A stretch of DNA of 64,000 bases from Amoebophrya sp. A120 (GCA_905178155.1 CAJINV010000001.1:14756142-14820141), one strand, 5' to 3'; shown: positions 33,435 through 45,143, numbered from the stretch's first letter. Made by a program: numbers and translations. Notes: generated by a model not told the origin, from the sequence alone.

Positions 33435-35167
33435 CTGTCAACGAAGGCCTTGGACAACGAAGACCCTGCGCGGGAGAGACCAAGATGTGTCTCCTCTGCT
33501 CCACCTTACGCGATTGAAGAAATCTTCAACGGTGGTGCATCGGGCTGCGACTACCCGTCAATCCAATGATGTAGCCAACATAAAATCATAATCATTATCT
33601 TAGCGTGAACTTGTGCCTATCATAAGTGGACTAGTCCAGTTGTTTACACGCTGTCCTGTCGGAATAGGTCAAAAACCTCCAAGCGTATTCTATAGTATGG
33701 AAGAAGAATATCTAGAATAAAATCTCCCAATTGTGTGCTGTCAAGAAACGGGAAATGGTCTACAAGGAAAGTCAAAGTTCTTGAAAACTCCAGGTGTAGC
33801 TATACAACTGAAGTTGTCGGAAAATTCCGCTGGAATCAACAGAGTTGTTTCCAAAACATCATAAAAAATCGCCCATTGGCCGGCGCTGCGCTATAATAGA
33901 CGAGCTGGCGGCACGATGTGACCTGCTGGCTGAGCTCTTCTACTACGACAATCTACAAAGAAATGTCCGTCCTCTGGCAGTTTTGAAAAAGTAAAAGATG
34001 CAATGGAATTTGAAAGGACACCAATAGAATCGCAATCACTCAGTTACGTCACTACCAATTGACTTTACCTTTATTCCATTCGACGGTATATTTCCGATGA
34101 TCCAGATGAAGACGATCTCGTACTGAAGATCGCTTTCTTTATCAGGATCGATTTCTTGGATTGGTGATCACATGGAGACTAGCAAGTGCAGATCAAGATC
34201 ATCGTCCCAAACAAAAGGCCACCATAAGCAGTGTTATAAAAAGGGCCCAATTGCGACGAGAAAAAAAACACCTCCTGCTCCTACCTAGAATTTGCATTCG
34301 GTATGATCGTATTCTATTTCCAAGGGTCTGTGTCTCTCATGTGATGCACCCATCATTTTTGATCTTTTCGAAACGACCTTAGCGAGGACTTTATTTCAAA
34401 TGCGATTTTCTTTCATGAAAAATCCTGCTTAAAATTTGCCACCAGATCGAACCGAAGCCGAGCCCAGGGCCGACAACTCATTCCGCCTCGCATGTAATTT
34501 TTTTATCAGGTTGTCGAGCTGCAGAAAACAAATTTCACGAGTCCTCAGTCGATCAACTTCAACTCTGAGCGCTACTGTCAAACGGTGTCGACCTCGACAA
34601 GCAAATGGAACCAAATCGAGTCGAGACACAACTTAGACGCGAAACATACGAGTAGAGTGAGAAGCAAGCGTCATTCGAACTGGCAGTGATTCGCAACGCT
34701 AAACAAGTGGCGCAAGGTTTGTTGCTGTGCACGTGTGCCGGAGTGTCCTACGCGGCAACACGATTATCAGCGGATGCCGAAAAATAAACGTTCCAACGAC
34801 CTGAAATTCCTTGAAATTAAACGAAAGTTCTATCATACACAGCTTGATTTTGTAGTTTCTGCGCTGCGCTCATCTTTTGTTGCTTGACCTCTGTAATTGA
34901 GATGATTTTTACCATCACATTCATGATAAGGTCGCCGCAAAAAACAGAATTCCGGTGGGTTCTTCTTCTTCAGTCCTTCAAAACAAAATCCATTTTTGAA
35001 ACATCAACATCATTAAAGGCAATTTGAATCTATTTCGATTCGATCGATCAGCTCAGCTCAGCTCTGTGCGTCGTCGTGCTCTGCATATTTTTTCTTTGGC
35101 CGCCTCCACGTTTTAGCACGCGGGCAGCAGAAAGAAACAGTAAATTCGCCACGTTATAATCATGTCC
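33435..35167. other. Intergenic, no gene seen
   Basis: About 1.7 kb of fairly AT-rich sequence upstream of the R3H-SUZ start. Frames are short on both strands. It is the likely promoter side of the R3H-SUZ gene, but I see no recognisable promoter element. Confidence 0.6.
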
Positions 35168-36323
35168 TCAACGTATACTCAGTTCAGCCCATCTCCCCAC
35201 CAGAGCGGCGGTATGTGTTATCAACTGTAAAAATGTCTGGGTCTGGAAGATTGCCAGATTTGTCATGCAGGTTTTCCATAACCCATGAGGTCTGGAATGT
35301 AGGACATAGCATGACAGATTCTGCGAAACCTTTCCAATGCGTATCCTGCATGAGATGCCTCCCGACTTGGTCAAAACTGGACGACTTTTGGTGATCATGC
35401 AACACAGATTTTTGCACGCTTCAGATTTAGCATGACAAGTTGCATTCTTCCAGACCCAGACATTTTTACATTTGATATGTGTCCGGCCGCAGCCATTCTC
35501 GGGTCCATGGCGTCACGCTTTTTCTGCTGCATGCGCAAGGTTGTGACATCAATGCCGTCTGTGGGATTGCCTTGCACCGACGTTTCGGCCAGGTGGTGCT
35601 CTTTCACCTTTTCCATAGCATTAAACGCGTCCTGGAATGCCTTGTCGCGTAACGCCGTGTCTGTGAGGATAGCGTTTGAGATTAGTGGCTGCGCTACGTA
35701 TTGTTCTGAAGAGATCGCGCATGATGTCCTCGCAAAGGAATGTATTCTTTTATTCATTCGTTAATGTTGATGCTTCTCATCCTCAGGAGCTCTTTAAGTT
35801 GTACCTGCATCGAAGCTTTGCGGATCCCGACGCGCGTTTCCGATCGGGTTTTCTACGGAGCGAATGATCGCGCCCTTCTGCTTCTTCTCCAGTATCTTGG
35901 AAGTTTGGAATGGATCATAAGGTACTAATCGCATGCGTGGAAACGAAAGACGCTTCGAAACTCACACGCAAATAGCTGATCATGCTTTGACCACGCAAGA
36001 ACAAAACCACGACACAATTCAAAAACCGCATGCAGATCCGGATCCAGTAGTCAAAGAAATGAAAGAAAAACCACTGTCAACCACAAAAATACCAGCTGCT
36101 TCGCGTGCGATCCCTGGTGAAGCTGCTGCTTCTTGCTGACTTTGGGCCGGCTGACGGATTCGTTGAGCGATCCTCGGTTCATCAAATACGTCACCAGGTC
36201 GTCGCTCAGACCCTGCACCTTCGTGCTCGTCGCGACGGAAGCCAGAGAAGCCGTGTCGGTGCAGGATGAGGCAGAGGAGCAGGAGGAGGAAGACATCTCG
36301 TCGCGATTCGTGGATGCCGTCAT
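35168..36323 (-). CDS. Hypothetical 189-residue protein interrupted by an introner
   Basis: Four exons (36323-36093, 35895-35805, 35660-35470, 35224-35168) are all in phase. The N-terminus is Ser/Cys-rich (MTASTNRDEMSSSSCSSASS). The rest is charged and mostly helical (ILEKKQKGAIIRSVENPIGN; FQDAFNAMEKVKEHHLAETS). No signal peptide or membrane span is seen. The last intron is a 259-bp transposon-like element. With its GT-AG sites the protein ends LITHTAALVGRWAELSIR. The sequence without the insertion would instead end PPLWWGDGLN, so the element appears to have replaced the C-terminus. Family not recognised. Confidence 0.65.
35219..35477 (-). mobile_element. Introner element, 259 bp, GTCTGGGTCTGG family (copy 1)
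   Basis: Terminal inverted repeats of about 36 bp differ at two positions. The left arm begins TATCAACTGTAAAAATGTCT and the right arm, read in reverse, TATCAAATGTAAAAATGTCT. A perfect 5-bp target duplication TGTGT lies at 35214-35218 and 35478-35482. It sits in coding sequence of the 189-residue gene. The GT-AG intron 35469-35225 lies just inside the termini (GTAAAAATG...CATTTTTACAG). The interior contains TCATGC motifs and no ORF. Confidence 0.9.
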
Positions 36324-36972
36324 GAAGAATTTTCAACAATCAACAGCAACACACACCAGTGGCGGTTCTTGATCTTGATTTCGATTCCGCAGGTGTAATT
36401 TCAGATTCTAGAAAAACAGAACGGCGGGATTCGATATGTTTGGAATCTGTAAGTGACCAGCCAGTGAACGTCCTCTCATTGATTGTGATTGACTTTTACT
36501 TTTCTTCGAACAGAGACAGGACGAGAGATCATTTTTATGTCTTGACTCAAATTCTCTCTTCTGTCTGTGCCGAATGTGAAAACCCACTGACAATATTTGC
36601 TTTTTCGAACTAACTTTGCCGCTCTCGCTCACTCACGATGCGAGTCTTGATCCGTCACGCGGCACTGGACGAGCAACAACGAAAAAACAGTGCGTTTTTA
36701 CGCTATGGAGGAAGCGGCTGTCGACCTTGTATGTTGTCTAGTATTGTGCGACGAGAACAATAAGCCAAGGGCACCGCCTTGAGGAAAACGCACCAAGTGC
36801 GTCTTCTAGTTCGAAAACTCATACACTTTCGAACAATGCAAGTGGTTTAGTCGCAGTGTCTAAACTCGAACCAAAATGAAGTTTTTCAAATGATAAGACA
36901 AGATAGAAGGGTTTCTTTTTCGATGCTCGGGTCTCTTTCTGCAGCAATATATGTCTCGCCTAACTCTACTCT
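36324..36972. other. Intergenic, no gene seen
   Basis: About 650 bp between the cupin gene's 3' end and the start of the 189-residue gene. No structure or ORF worth calling. Confidence 0.6.
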
Positions 36973-38295
36973 CTATTTGAGTTCTACCAAATACTCGCGC
37001 ATGGGTTTCTCGGACCACCCATTCTTCCCCCCGTGGGAGTACGTGTCATGATCGAAGCACGCATGCTCTGGAATGTCCGTCCACGTAACTTGGCTACCGG
37101 CACTGACGGAGTCAAAAATCTGCAAGGATTTCAGCTCCTCAGCCGTCGGAAAGGCGACGGCTTCTCCCGTGATATTTCCAGTTCGAAGGGCCTCATCCGC
37201 TTGCCTCGCGCTTTCCAAGTCTTGTAATTTGGCACTGTAGCCAAGCAGACGTGACGCCTCAGTGTTCACGAAGACATAGGGCAGCGTGTGGTGGTGCACT
37301 GTGCTCGCCGTTCCACCCTCGTCGGGTTCGAGATAGAAATCCCAAACCCGACAGATATCGTTTTCGAAAAGTAGTTTGGTGCCCACATCAGTCGAGCAGT
37401 AAGGGACCTTTGCCCCTGTTTCCCTACTTCTCACAAATCGCTTCGGGCAAGAGTGGAGCAGCTCTTGGACCTTTTCCCTGGTGTAGCGGGGCTTCGACTC
37501 CAGAAATTCGAAAGCGAATTGGCGGAAATGGGCGGGAGGAGTTGTCCCGGCGTCGTTGCACTCCTCGCCCGTGTTCGTGTTCGCAGACCGTGTTGCATTG
37601 TTCAGCGAAACTTTCATCGTTACGCTTTGATGCACAAAGAAAGCCTTCCTATCGGGAATTTCCATTGCAGGAGGACCAACACTTCTAGGGGCACCTTCTT
37701 GTCCACTGGGACGACAGGAGTCAAAGTCATCTTCTAGCGAGGATTTGTTGTATCCACTTTTTTCTCCGCCGATTTCTACTGCTTTGGTCCAATCTGCCAT
37801 GTCCTGCAGGTCTCGCTCGCCTAAACCGCGCCAGGGTTCTTCTTGTTCCACCATGTCGGCAATTTTGTATGAAATCCTGACACCAGGCACAGGCCGCTCG
37901 AGCACTTCGGATTGCCATCTAACGGTCGGGTAGGGATGGAACATTTCATACTCAGCAGATCCAGTTGTAGCCGAGAATGCCGTGGGAGCAGAAGCTGTTT
38001 TTATTGTTTTTGACTTTTATTGTACCATGTTGACATGAGTAAGTATGGATGCATCATCACCCACGAGTAAAACAAGCGGCTGCGCTGTTCTCGAGCAAAC
38101 AACAACATCCTCACCTGGCTCCCCGCCCGGCGGCGGCAAAACCAACCGCGACACACGCATGCGGGAGTTTTGAAACAGGAGGGAATGGTGCGGCAGTAGA
38201 GGGTGAATGCCTTGCATACCGTCTGCGCCGCGCGGACTCACATCGGGACCGCCAGGTTTGGCAATCACGCGACAGCCGGAAGCCTCGAAGGCCAT
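36973..38295 (-). CDS. Cupin-domain protein
   Basis: Two exons (38295-38026 and 37950-36973; donor GTACAA, acceptor GCTGAG; both phase 0) give about 415 residues. The C-terminal third is a cupin barrel: LLFENDICRVWDFYLEPDEG, then VHHHTLPYVFVNTEASRLLG with a His cluster for metal, then WTDIPEHACFDHDTYSHGGK. The N-terminal part (RMRVSRLVLPPPGG, then CSRTAQPLVLLVG) looks like a degenerate first cupin half without the His motif, so a bicupin ancestry is likely. Cupins cover many enzymes (dioxygenases, isomerases) and binding proteins, so no substrate is assigned. The start at 38295 is the first ATG of the conserved block. The frame is open further upstream, so an extra 5' exon is possible. Confidence 0.7.
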
Positions 38296-39439
38296 GATTA
38301 AACCGTTGCCGTTCTTGTGCGAGTTGTAGATGCAGATGGATCCATATGATGTCAAAAAAGATACACAAATAAACAGAAAATTCACTAAAGAAGAAGGCTT
38401 GAGGATTACAGATTGATTCGACGGGAGGACACCGATGCAACTATTAGTGTAAGCATGTTTGTCTTGTCTGTACTGAGAGGTTTTTGGTCTGCTGGGAGAA
38501 GCGGGAGGTCGTGAGCAACTGATAATTTCACTTTTATGAGGACAATGCATGGCCATGTCATCGATGTATCATGACAACGAGAACGACCAAGAATGCGTCT
38601 AAAACAATATCGATTGTCATTGTCATGTCTCACTTTGCATGGCGATCTTACCGGGCGAACATCTCCAAAGACCTCGGATCAGATTTGTGATCATGCAAGC
38701 ACACAAGAAGATCTTCGTATTTGATTCAATGGTGGATAAAATACCAATATCGCAAAGGATGGGACAAAATCAAAATACAGTTAAAGGTGATGTCAAATTC
38801 AAACAGGTCATTTACAAGCCACAAAGAATTCTACAAATAAAACCACCGCCGCAATCTTGCTGATACCGTTGCACAAACAGAAAAGTAAAGCGTCGTCGTG
38901 AATTCGCGTTTCTAAGTAAAAGTGGAATGAAATCATGTGAAAAAGATGTACTACCTACAACCGCAAATCGTACATACAAACAAAAAGGAAAACCTCAACA
39001 TGGCCGCCAATTGTCATACTTTTCTCTGATAAGCAAGTGAAAACCAACAAAAACGAATCGAAGTCGTCTGTGTCGAAAAAGACGACATGGACACTTTTTT
39101 TTACCGATCACGATCTACCATTATCATACAAAAAATCACTTGAAGTACCGGATTCCGCTTGTCCAACAGTACTTTAAATCTCTTGTAGCGTTCTTTTTGG
39201 CAGCATGAAAGAATCGAAAATGGAAAACGAAAAATGCATAGTTGTTTAAACCGATGAATTGAAAAATGCAAAACGAAGAAGACTGCAATGAATTTCCTAC
39301 TTCATATCGCCCCTTCCACGCCTTCCAGGAAAATGAGCTCAAGTACCTGCATCGACTCGACACACTGAAATGATGAAAGCAAGTTGCTCGGTCGTACCCA
39401 ACAGGCAGGTGCTTGGCTCCTTCATATCGATGCTGCACC
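38296..39439. other. Intergenic, no gene seen
   Basis: About 1.1 kb, AT-rich towards the right. An open frame at 39438-39345 ends at a GTACTT donor-like site but begins directly after the stop codon of the upstream gene, so I treat it as 3' untranslated sequence. Confidence 0.5.
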
Positions 39440-42400
39440 TTAGTTTTTCCGCATCTGAAACAGAGACGGGACCTTCAGCGTCGGCGCCGCTCCCAGACCG
39501 ACACTGACCACTGGAGAAGAAGTGCTGGCTGCGGATTTTCGCACGAACGCCGGGGATTGTGCCGTGACAGTTCTTCTTTCCATCTCGATCCGTTCCGAAC
39601 GCTGATCGACTTGCTCTTCCCCCGAGTAGGAGTAGCTCGCCGAAGCGTTGTTCATCTTGTGGCTCACCGTCGCACTCGCACTATTGTTGCAGTATAACCT
39701 TTCCAGCGCGTTCACACTCCCATCGGTCTCGTCCACCGTTTGCACCGAAGACGTCCTGCCCTGGGTCGACATCGACGGCGGAGCACGTGGGGGCCGCCCG
39801 CTGCTCGTTGCCACCCCCCGCTGCGTCGTTGCGCTCTGATTTCTCCTATGCATGGCTTCTGAGTTTTTGTTCAGAAGCTCTGCCATTGAAGTCGGCTGCT
39901 GGCGCGAAGAGGTGCTCGTTACACTGCTGCTTCGTCGGAGCGACGCAGATCTTGTTGTGGCGGAGTTCACTGTAGATCCGGCTCGGCGGTTCAGGTAACT
40001 ATTGGGGTTGCTCGCGCTTGCCGTCGGGGTGAAGGCCGCAGAAGCGGTGGACCGACGAGTTTGATGCTGCGTCGAAGAGCCGCTTTTCCTGGTTTCCAAT
40101 TGTTGAAAATGAACGGGCTCCGTCGGCGTTGCAGGTGATGCTGTTCTTTGGCTCGCTTCCTGTTCCTCTGACTCACTCATGCTTGCGGTGCTGCGAAAGA
40201 CGAAACTCGGACGACTCGTCCTCGAATTCATCGTTGTGGCGCGCGTGCTCATGGTCCCCGCACCGCTGAGCGTGTAATTTCCCGCCGCGACCATCATTTT
40301 TTGTGTGGAAGTTGACGCGCTGCTTGTTCTTTCCCCGGGGTAGAAGCTGAACGTCGCCTTTTTCGCTGCCGCCGTCTCGCTGTTGTTCTGCTCCTCGGTT
40401 GTGGGTGTCATTTCCGGCGAAAATTCCTCCATTTTCGAAGCCTGTTTTTTATCCTTCTCGTTGAACCTGACTAACAGGGTCTCTGACCGGTTCAGCAACC
40501 CTTTCGTCCTTGTTTGGGAGCTGCTAAACTCAATGCCCTTCTCCATCGGCGCGTTCACGCTCATCCTGGAAAGCCGCTGCGACGCCGTTGCACCGTTGCT
40601 GCCCCCGTTGCCGCCCCCGCCGACGGACCGCGGGGAGCGCGGGGATTCGGTGCCCGCCTTGGACTGGATCCGGCTGCTGGCAACCGAGGAGTGCGCCTCT
40701 TCCTGTTGCTCGTGAAACTTGTCCACATGCTTCTTCTTATTCACCACTCTTCGGTCCCGGGACTGCTTCCGTCGCAGCGACATCTCGTTTCGGTCCAGGC
40801 GCCGGTTGAAGTCCTGGCTCTGCTGCCGTTCGCGCATCACCTGGTGGGGCGACTTGCTACGTCGCTTCTTGTTTCCTGCTTTGTCCGTGGACAGCACTTC
40901 GTGGTTCACGTCCGTCTCTAGTGTCTGATTGTCAATACCGTCCCGCGTTTCCAGCGCGTGCGTTTCCACCGTACTGCCGCTGCGCACCAGATGCGACCCC
41001 TCGCGTCCGCGCGCCGGGGAGCCAAGCCGTGAGGGCGAGCGAGATCGGTCCTGGGCGAACTTCAGCAATTCTCGGGTCACCGTCGGACTACTGGTTCTGG
41101 TCCTGGCCGGGGCTGCTTTCGCCAACTCCTCGCGGGTTTTGGAGATCGGGTCCCAGAGAAACGAGCCCTGGTTGGTGTTCACCTTCCCGATCTTCTGTAC
41201 GGCAAAGATCGGTCGACTGTGGTACTCAAAGTTGAAGGTGGACTTGTGCGGGTGCAAGTTCGGCCCGCTCGGAACCGTGCCAATCTCGCCGAGCTGCTTG
41301 CTGCTTCCGCGGTTTCCAAACACCTGCTTGGTGGCCACGTCGTGGTAAGCCTGCGCCTTTCGGATCAAGTGGCTTGGACCGGTCGTGGTGGTGCCACTTG
41401 CGCTGCTCGGAGTTGCTCCCGCGGCCGTCGGATTTTGTTCCCCAGCAGCCGTAAGATCCTTGCCGGTCGCCGAAGTGCTGCGTCGCAGCACGCGCCGGTC
41501 ACTCACCGAGCCGTCCTGCCCGTAGCTCTCGTGTGTGTCAATGACACTGGAGTCGATCAGCTGCGGCTTCGCCATGAACAGATTGCTCGCGGCCGGCGGT
41601 CGTGCCGTGCTCGGAGAACTACCAAAGTGCAGAAAGCCAGTTCGCGCGGCCAATCCCGATTTTGCAGGGGCGATATCCCTTTGAGTTTTGTTTTGTATTT
41701 CAAGAAATGAAAATCGATGAATGAATGTAAAAGTTGCCTATTGTGAAAATAGTATGCGGCTCCACTTCCGTAAAAAAATGCAGCGGTCATTCGATATCGA
41801 TCCACACAAGAATAAATGCCAAAAAAAGTTGTACCATCCTCTTTCCTCCGTCGCATCCAGCACTACTCGCCTGTCAAAGTCCAATGCACTGGATTCCAGA
41901 TTAGCTCGGTAGTACCTCTGCCCGTGCGTATCCGAAACTGCTCCTCTGTGGTTCGGCGAGTGGTCCGGAGGGGCAATGGTTAACCGTGGTACGGAGAATT
42001 CGTAGCGCCCCGTGTGCATGAAGCCGGTTCTTTGTTCTACTGGACTGATTGTCGCCGGTGGGCCGCCCGGAGCTCCTGCTCCCCCCGGGGACTTGGATCT
42101 GTTCATCGCGATGGAACTTTGCTTGGAAACGTTCAGCGCGGCCTGTCCTCCCAAGCGGTAGATGGAGGCAGCGGCGTCCCAGTTGCGCACTTCGTGGGTG
42201 AGTTTCGTTTTCTGCTGCGAAAAGTTGTGCACGCGGTAGAACATCACGTCGTCATCCGGGTCGTAAGGCGGCTCTCGCACGTCCAAAAATTCGAGCACCC
42301 GGACGGCCACCTGGCGTAGCTGGCCGAGGAGCTGCTCTTGTTCGTCGCGGTCAAAGTCGGACCCCGGCTGCCGCTTCTGCCAGGTGTAGAGCAACTCGGT

Positions 42401-45143
42401 CACACAAATTTCGTGCTCGAATTCCACCGGGCGCATGGCCATCAGAAAGTCGTCCAGCTGAATCACCCCGGGCTCCTCCTTCGGCAACGTGTTAAACAGA
42501 ATGGACGGCTGCAACAGAATATTGTGCCTGTCAGTGATCGTTGTTGATATCTTCGCGAAGGAGCATGTGCGTCCTGTGCTTAATAAGAGAAGTCGTACTT
42601 GATCGCTCTTGATGCAAGAGAGAAACACAAAGGATACAATTACAACCCGCAAAAGAAGGGCTGGGCAAAGGGAAGCCATGTGCATTACTAGTTAACGTGG
42701 CTAAAGCTAAGCTGGAGAATTCTGTATGGACTCTAGTACGCACCTATGAACGAATTGCTGCAGGTCCGTGCTCGTGACACGGCCGGCTTTTCGCGTGTCC
42801 AGCAGCCGAAAGACGTCTCGGCCGGAGAGCCCGACCAGTTCCGGGCTTTCGTATAACCAGGCAGCGAACTGCGCCAGTACGGTGCCTGCTTTGCTGTCGT
42901 GAAGCGGCTCGCCGTCTCGCATAATCGTTCGTGACTGCATATTCGGCGGAAGTGCGCGCTTCAGGAGAAGAAGGAGGTACCTGCGGTTGATCATGTAACA
43001 AAAACTACTGATGGTGTTGTCGGCGCCTGAGCCTCTCGGTGTGGGTAAGGGAGGTACGGGTATGGCACTATTTGTATCTATTTACTCAGTGAAATTTCTA
43101 CGTATCACACGTCGATCAATTTATTTTTTTTCAATCATGTCTACTGTTCCGTTTGACAATTGTTTTCGAAAATAAATGAACATGATCTACTGAGCTGCAG
43201 AAATCTTACCCACAAATGGTTGGTGTAATCGGGCGCAGGGTGGTCGTCTGTACGCTGACCCCGCGTCGCATCGCCAAAGAGCGCATGTGCACTGCGTGCT
43301 TTCGGAAGTCCTCGAAGATCTTCTTCGCTTCGCTCGCCTGCACGTCGCGCAACCGCTGCAAGCGATTGTGCTTTCCGCGGTTAAATTTGTTGGTGGTATC
43401 GCGGACCATTGCGTACTGCTGTTTCCTATGGGCATCCAGTTTTCCGCGCCAAATGGCCAACTCGCGGTCCTGGCGCTCCCGGGCTTTGTCGACCTTGCGC
43501 AGATACTGCACTCGCAGCTCGTCGTCGACCTTTCGGCCGCCCTCCTTCTCGTGCTTGGCATACTTCTTCATCATATCACGTGCAAAAATGTCTGGGTCTG
43601 GAAGAATGCATATTTGTCATGCGTGTCTAGCATAACTCTTAAATCTGTCATGCACGTTACCCAAGAGCTCCATTTTTCTGTGATGCAGAAACGCAGTTTG
43701 TCATGCAGAATAGGCAACACCTAGAATCTCAGAAACTTGCCATGCTGAGCCAGCATTTGTGGCCTCATCATGAGACGCCACCCAGCATCACAAGTTTCCA
43801 GACCCAGACATTTTATACATTTGATACATCACGTGGAGAATGTTGCCCTTCGTGGAGCTGCAAGCGGTGTGGTAGACGCGGCCTGAAATCAATATATCAC
43901 TTTTTGTATCCTTGATGTTCTTCCAGAACAAGAAACAACGACATTCATTTTGTAGACCGTCAACTTACTTAAGAAAGTATACAAAACCATAGAAATCAAA
44001 AAAACTAATTAGAATTCTCTTTTCTTGTGTGGTGGCATCGATCAAGGCAGAAGAACCCCAACGTACCGTAATCATCCAGCATGGTTTTGACTTTTTTGAA
44101 CTTTTCGGTTTGCATCTGGACCTGTAGCCTCGCTTCCGCGGCGTCTAATGCGTCATCTTGCTCTTCCTATGGGAAGGAAAAAGTGTTACAGTTACACATT
44201 GTGTTGCAAGACCGAAAACACAGACAGCCTTTCTCATGCAGGAAATGCTTTGGATGCTCATTTCCTTCCTGTTTTCCCTTGTGTTTTCTGCATTGCAAGT
44301 TTTCTCTCTCATGCAGAGAAAATTTGTGATGCGAAATTGACAACAAATGTGTAACTGTAACACTTTTTCCGTGGGATACTTCCTGGATCATCTTTATTCT
44401 TTTTTCCAGCTGCCTCTCCTTTTCGTGCAGTTTGTTTCGGAGTTCCGCTTTGAGACAAACGAATTCCTTCTCCACGTTCTCGGAAAATTTCTCCAGAATG
44501 TGCTGCTGCAAGTCCTTGATCCACTTTTTGTAGCAGGACTCGAAGCAGGCCTCCACGTTGGACTCCAAATTCGCGAAAACCTGCTCGATAGTCGCGTCGT
44601 CCAGCACCTTACCAGTGTCGTCGAAGTGTTTGATCGCGATCATGGTGTCAATGTTGAAGCGGTGCACGTACAGCTTGTAGTGCAGCGCGTGGAAACGGCA
44701 CAAACCGCGTTTGCACATGTTCACGCGACCCTGCTCACTGGAGATGCGAAACTGCAACAGCTCCGAAATCACGGACTGCAGCGTGGCGTCACGAGAGGTC
44801 GCAGAGTACAGGCTCGTCACCGGGTTCTTCCCGAGCGAAACCTAAATTTAAGTTGCACAAGAAATTTTTGGAGAAAAAATCTTGTTGTTCATCTAAACTC
44901 TCACATAAGCCTTGCCCTTGCCCTACTTATTCTGGTGGACAATAAAGCAAAACAATACGATTTTTTTTCACTTCATCTTTTTACCTTCAGCAATGACAAG
45001 CATGCGGGACAGTGGTCGCACCCATCGTATACTTTAGGGTTACTACGCAGCACAGCGAGCTCTAGGGGCGTGCGCTCGACAAATGAAGCCGCCTCTGGAA
45101 TAGAGACCTGGCTCATCTCCAGTCGAGAACCGCCGGACGTCAT
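39440..45143 (-). CDS. Large coiled-coil protein with EF-hand-like region and two introners
   Basis: At least eight exons (45143-44985, 44841-44380, 44166-44067, 43882-43827, 43568-43210, 42980-42744, 42527-41835, 41678-39440) join in phase to 1,434 residues. Residues about 100-400 are highly charged coiled coil (LRNKLHEKERQLEKRIKMIQ; VQYLRKVDKARERQDRELAI). At about 430-520 there is a degenerate EF-hand pair (VFRLLDTRKAGRVTSTDLQQ; EPGVIQLDDFLMAM). The C-terminal 740 residues are Ser/Thr/Arg-rich and disordered. Two introns are introner elements from different families. The exon 43882-43827 was only recognisable from the splice phase. Function unknown. A cytoskeletal or ciliary scaffold would fit the composition, but that is a guess. 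Confidence 0.7.
43574..43826 (-). mobile_element. Introner element, 253 bp, GTCTGGGTCTGG family (copy 2)
   Basis: It shares the repeat core AAAATGTCTGGGTCTGGAA with copy 1 at both ends, and has termini TATCACGTGC and TGATA in reverse. A perfect 5-bp target duplication CATCA lies at 43569-43573 and 43827-43831. Removing the element and one duplicate restores an uninterrupted frame (LHVM|KKYAK). Unlike copy 1, the acceptor-side ACAG is replaced by GCACG, so the normal family acceptor is missing. Confidence 0.88.
44168..44378 (-). mobile_element. Introner element, 211 bp, AAAAAGTGTTACAG family
   Basis: Terminal inverted repeats of about 32 bp share GGAAAAAGTGTTACAGTTAC. The outermost bases are TATGGGA on the left and, read in reverse, TATCCCA on the right. 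A perfect 5-bp duplication CTTCC lies at 44163-44167 and 44379-44383. It sits in the coiled-coil gene. The GT-AG intron 44379-44167 uses one G from each target copy: GAA|GTATCC and CCATAG|GAA. The interior carries two TCTCATGCAG motifs and no ORF. Confidence 0.9.
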
